Of a stretch of DNA of 7,357 nt, positions 5,687-7,357 are shown one piece after another. The translations under genes and the position numbers were made by a program. The notes beneath the pieces were generated by a model that was not told the DNA's origin, did not search any database, and saw only the letters and a program-made list of their open reading frames with translations. The stretch lies in the NCBI GenBank assembly GCA_016844365.1, contig JAENIT010000027.1, positions 1 through 7,357 on the forward strand. Direction: 5' to 3'. The first letter of the stretch is position 1. Every line of letters begins with the position of its first letter. The stretch is from Dehalococcoidia bacterium (GTDB lineage Bacteria; Chloroflexota; Dehalococcoidia; SHYD01; SHYC01).

Positions 5687-7006
5687 TTAAGCCGCCCCCG
5701 CTGTGTCCGAGGGGATAGCCAGGGGCTTTCGGGCCGCCAAAATCAAGAAGATTGCCAGAAAGGTGGCCACGGCGAAGGTCAAGAAAGCAATACGGTAGCT
5801 GTTGGTCACATCGAAAACCCAGCCGGCGTAGATGGGCCCTGATATAGTGCCCAAGGCCATTACTGTCCCCATAAACCCCTGGATCGTGGCGAAGGATTTT
5901 CTTCCGAAATACTCGGCTCTCATGGCGAACATCATGGTTGCCAGGCCGCCATAGGAGGGGGCGTAGACGAGAAGGGCCACGAGCACATGCCAGAGGCTGG
6001 TGGAGAAGGCCAGGATAACCATCCCCAGAGCCATGGATAGCAACCCTCCAGCCACCACGTACCGCTTAGGGAACTTATCTCCAAGCCAGCCGAAGCCCAG
6101 CCTGCCCACGATGCCTAGCATTCCCATCACACTAACCATCAACCCAGCCGCATTCAGGCTGAAACCTATGTCGGTGAGGAAGGGGATGAAGTGCAGAGCC
6201 ACGGAGCTAGAAACCCCCACCCGTAGAGCAAAGCTGAAAGCCATCAACCAAAAGGCAGGGGTACGAAGGGCCTCGCGTGTCGTTAGGCCATCTTTATCCG
6301 CTGCCCCTTTTCCCCCCGGCGATGAAGAATCTCTACCCTCTTCAGGCTCACCTCTATCCCTGGGGGCTTCGTTGTCGGGGTAGTAGCCGTACTGCTCTGG
6401 CTTGTGGCGGATTACAGCAGCCAGAGGGATGCCCGTAACCAGCACAACGACTCCCAGAATCCATGAGGCATTCCGCCAGCCTACCAGGGTTATGAGCATG
6501 GTGACCCCGGGCACAAGTCCGCTGCCTACCCCCACACCGGCGAGGAGAAGGCCCAGCATGGTGCCGCGTTTCTTGTCGAACCAGTTGGCCACTGCTGTGG
6601 AAACGGGAGCGATTGCGCCCAAGGCGCTTCCTAAGGAGAGAAACAGCACAAAAACTATGTAAAACATCAGAACGGAGTTAACACCGCTCATAAGGAAGAA
6701 GCCGATGGCCAGGAGGGGGATTCCTGCAAACAGCACCTTCCTGGGACCGAACTTGTCTATAAGCCAGCCTTCAATGGGACCTATTAAACCGCCCTCCAAC
6801 CGCGCCAAAGAGAAGGCTCCAGAGAGGACTGCCCTGGTGGTGCCCAACTCAGCTATGACGGGCTTAAAGAAGGCGCTGAATCCGTAGAAGTAGAGGCCAC
6901 CGTTGATGGCCGCCAGGGCGGCGCCGGCCACCACCACCCAGTAGCCGTAGAAAATGCCGCCTCTCTTAACGGATTGAGCCCTTACTGTTGCCGATTCCGT
7001 CGCCAA
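5687..7006 (-). CDS. MFS transporter, monocarboxylate/oxalate-formate-like group
   Basis: Inner-membrane secondary carrier with about 12 helices in two bundles. Residue numbers here count from the upstream TTG at 7045. The first helix starts at GIFYGYWVVVAGAALAA. Motif A of the N-half is GWLIDKFGPRKV (93-104). The half-repeat in the second bundle reads GWLGDKFPKRYVV. RHKPEQYGYYPDNE opens a long charged central loop (about 212-265), as in MCT/OFA-like carriers of organic acids. The substrate cannot be read from sequence. The start is uncertain. TTG 7045 would overlap the end of lipA by 17 bases. TTG 7006 gives 439 residues, has GAGG 9 bases upstream and lies 22 bases after lipA, so I prefer it. 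There is no ATG near the front. Probably in one transcript with lipA and the crotonase gene. Confidence 0.9.
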   Translation of the reverse strand: MATESATVRAQSVKRGGIFYGYWVVVAGAALAAINGGLYFYGFSAFFKPVIAELGTTRAVLSGAFSLARLEGGLIGPIEGWLIDKFGPRKVLFAGIPLLAIGFFLMSGVNSVLMFYIVFVLFLSLGSALGAIAPVSTAVANWFDKKRGTMLGLLLAGVGVGSGLVPGVTMLITLVGWRNASWILGVVVLVTGIPLAAVIRHKPEQYGYYPDNEAPRDRGEPEEGRDSSSPGGKGAADKDGLTTREALRTPAFWLMAFSFALRVGVSSSVALHFIPFLTDIGFSLNAAGLMVSVMGMLGIVGRLGFGWLGDKFPKRYVVAGGLLSMALGMVILAFSTSLWHVLVALLVYAPSYGGLATMMFAMRAEYFGRKSFATIQGFMGTVMALGTISGPIYAGWVFDVTNSYRIAFLTFAVATFLAIFLILAARKPLAIPSDTAGAA

Positions 7007-7028
7007 TTTTCGAATCCTCGCTTTTACC

Positions 7029-7357
7029 CTAATCTGAAGAACCAATGGCTTTAGCCTGCTCCCAGGCGTGGTATGAGCTGCGCACCATAGGCCCCGACTG
7101 CACGTTCCTGAAGCCCAGGCGCAACCCCTCTTCCTTCAGCCGATGGAACTCCTCCGGCGTGTAGTAGCGGTCGATGGGCAGGTGGTCCTTCGAGGGCCGG
7201 AGGTACTGGCCGATGGTGAGGAGGTCGCAGGAGACAGAGCGCAGGTCGGCCATGGTCTCCAGAAGCTCCTCCCAGGTCTCACCCATGCCCACAATGATCC
7301 CCGACTTGGTGAGGATGCCGCCGTCCATCTCTTTAGCTCGCCGCAGCAGCTCCAGTG
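7029..7357 (-). CDS. lipA: Lipoyl synthase, C-terminal part (cut by right window edge)
   Basis: Radical SAM enzyme that inserts two sulfurs into protein-bound octanoyl groups, completing the lipoyl cofactor begun by LipB. About 109 codons are visible and the frame is open to the right edge (it reads LELLRRAKE before [10 protein letters not shown]). Family signatures are [40 protein letters not shown] and the C-terminal [10 protein letters not shown]. The RSSY serine is the known ligand of the auxiliary iron-sulfur cluster. The radical SAM CxxxCxxC and the N-terminal cluster cysteines are outside the window. The internal ATG at 7328 is not the start. The stop lies 22 bases before the preferred MFS start. 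Confidence 0.96.
   Translation of the reverse strand, partial: LELLRRAKEMDGGILTKSGIIVGMGETWEELLETMADLRSVSCDLLTIGQYLRPSKDHLPIDRYYTPEEFHRLKEEGLRLGFRNVQSGPMVRSSYHAWEQAKAIGSSD

Noticed and set aside
6000..6383. Plus-strand open frames over the MFS, tal, cysM, lipB and crotonase genes
   Set aside because: All are shadows of strong minus-strand genes, with Pro/Arg/Ser-rich composition, and show no recognised domain.

Overview
The window reads as a chromosomal housekeeping region of a moderately GC-rich bacterium. Every convincing gene lies on the minus strand, so transcription runs from high to low coordinates. The following suggest, but do not prove, Chloroflexota (for example a Dehalococcoidia-like lineage): a transaldolase followed in the same frame by phosphoglucose isomerase, a mycobacterial-type CysM, tRNA-Pro with an encoded CCA end, and several intergenic palindromes of a kind I associate with that phylum. 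No taxonomic marker is present, so this is inference.

Layout in the direction of transcription. At the right edge is the C-terminal part of lipoyl synthase (lipA, 7357-7029), followed almost without a gap by a 12-helix MFS carrier (about 7006-5687) and a crotonase-family protein (5632-4787). A 158-base gap with a 16-bp perfect hairpin separates these from octanoyltransferase lipB (4628-3927), so the two steps of lipoate assembly flank a transporter and a crotonase. After lipB come a decayed DUF559 nuclease tail, two GC-rich hairpins, a well-formed tRNA-Pro(TGG) (3701-3625), a SnoaL-like gene (3581-3165), and an odd tRNA-like element (3140-3071) whose 3' half copies that of tRNA-Pro. Then come cysM (2958-1993), tal (1944-793) and the first 262 codons of pgi (786 to the left edge), which look like one operon.

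Metabolism: lipA/lipB make the lipoyl cofactor of 2-oxoacid dehydrogenases. CysM makes cysteine, probably by the O-phosphoserine/CysO route. Tal and Pgi link the pentose phosphate pathway to glycolysis. The MFS and crotonase genes could handle an organic acid and its CoA ester, but no substrate can be read from the sequence.

I see no CRISPR array, toxin-antitoxin pair, phage module or clear new system. The most informative oddities are: (1) tal and pgi share one frame and are separated by a single TAA, with a dispersed-type repeat built into the linker; (2) a duplication of the tRNA-Pro 3' half flanks the small SnoaL gene, with the geometry of an attachment-site pair; (3) a relic of a DUF559 gene sits directly behind lipB.
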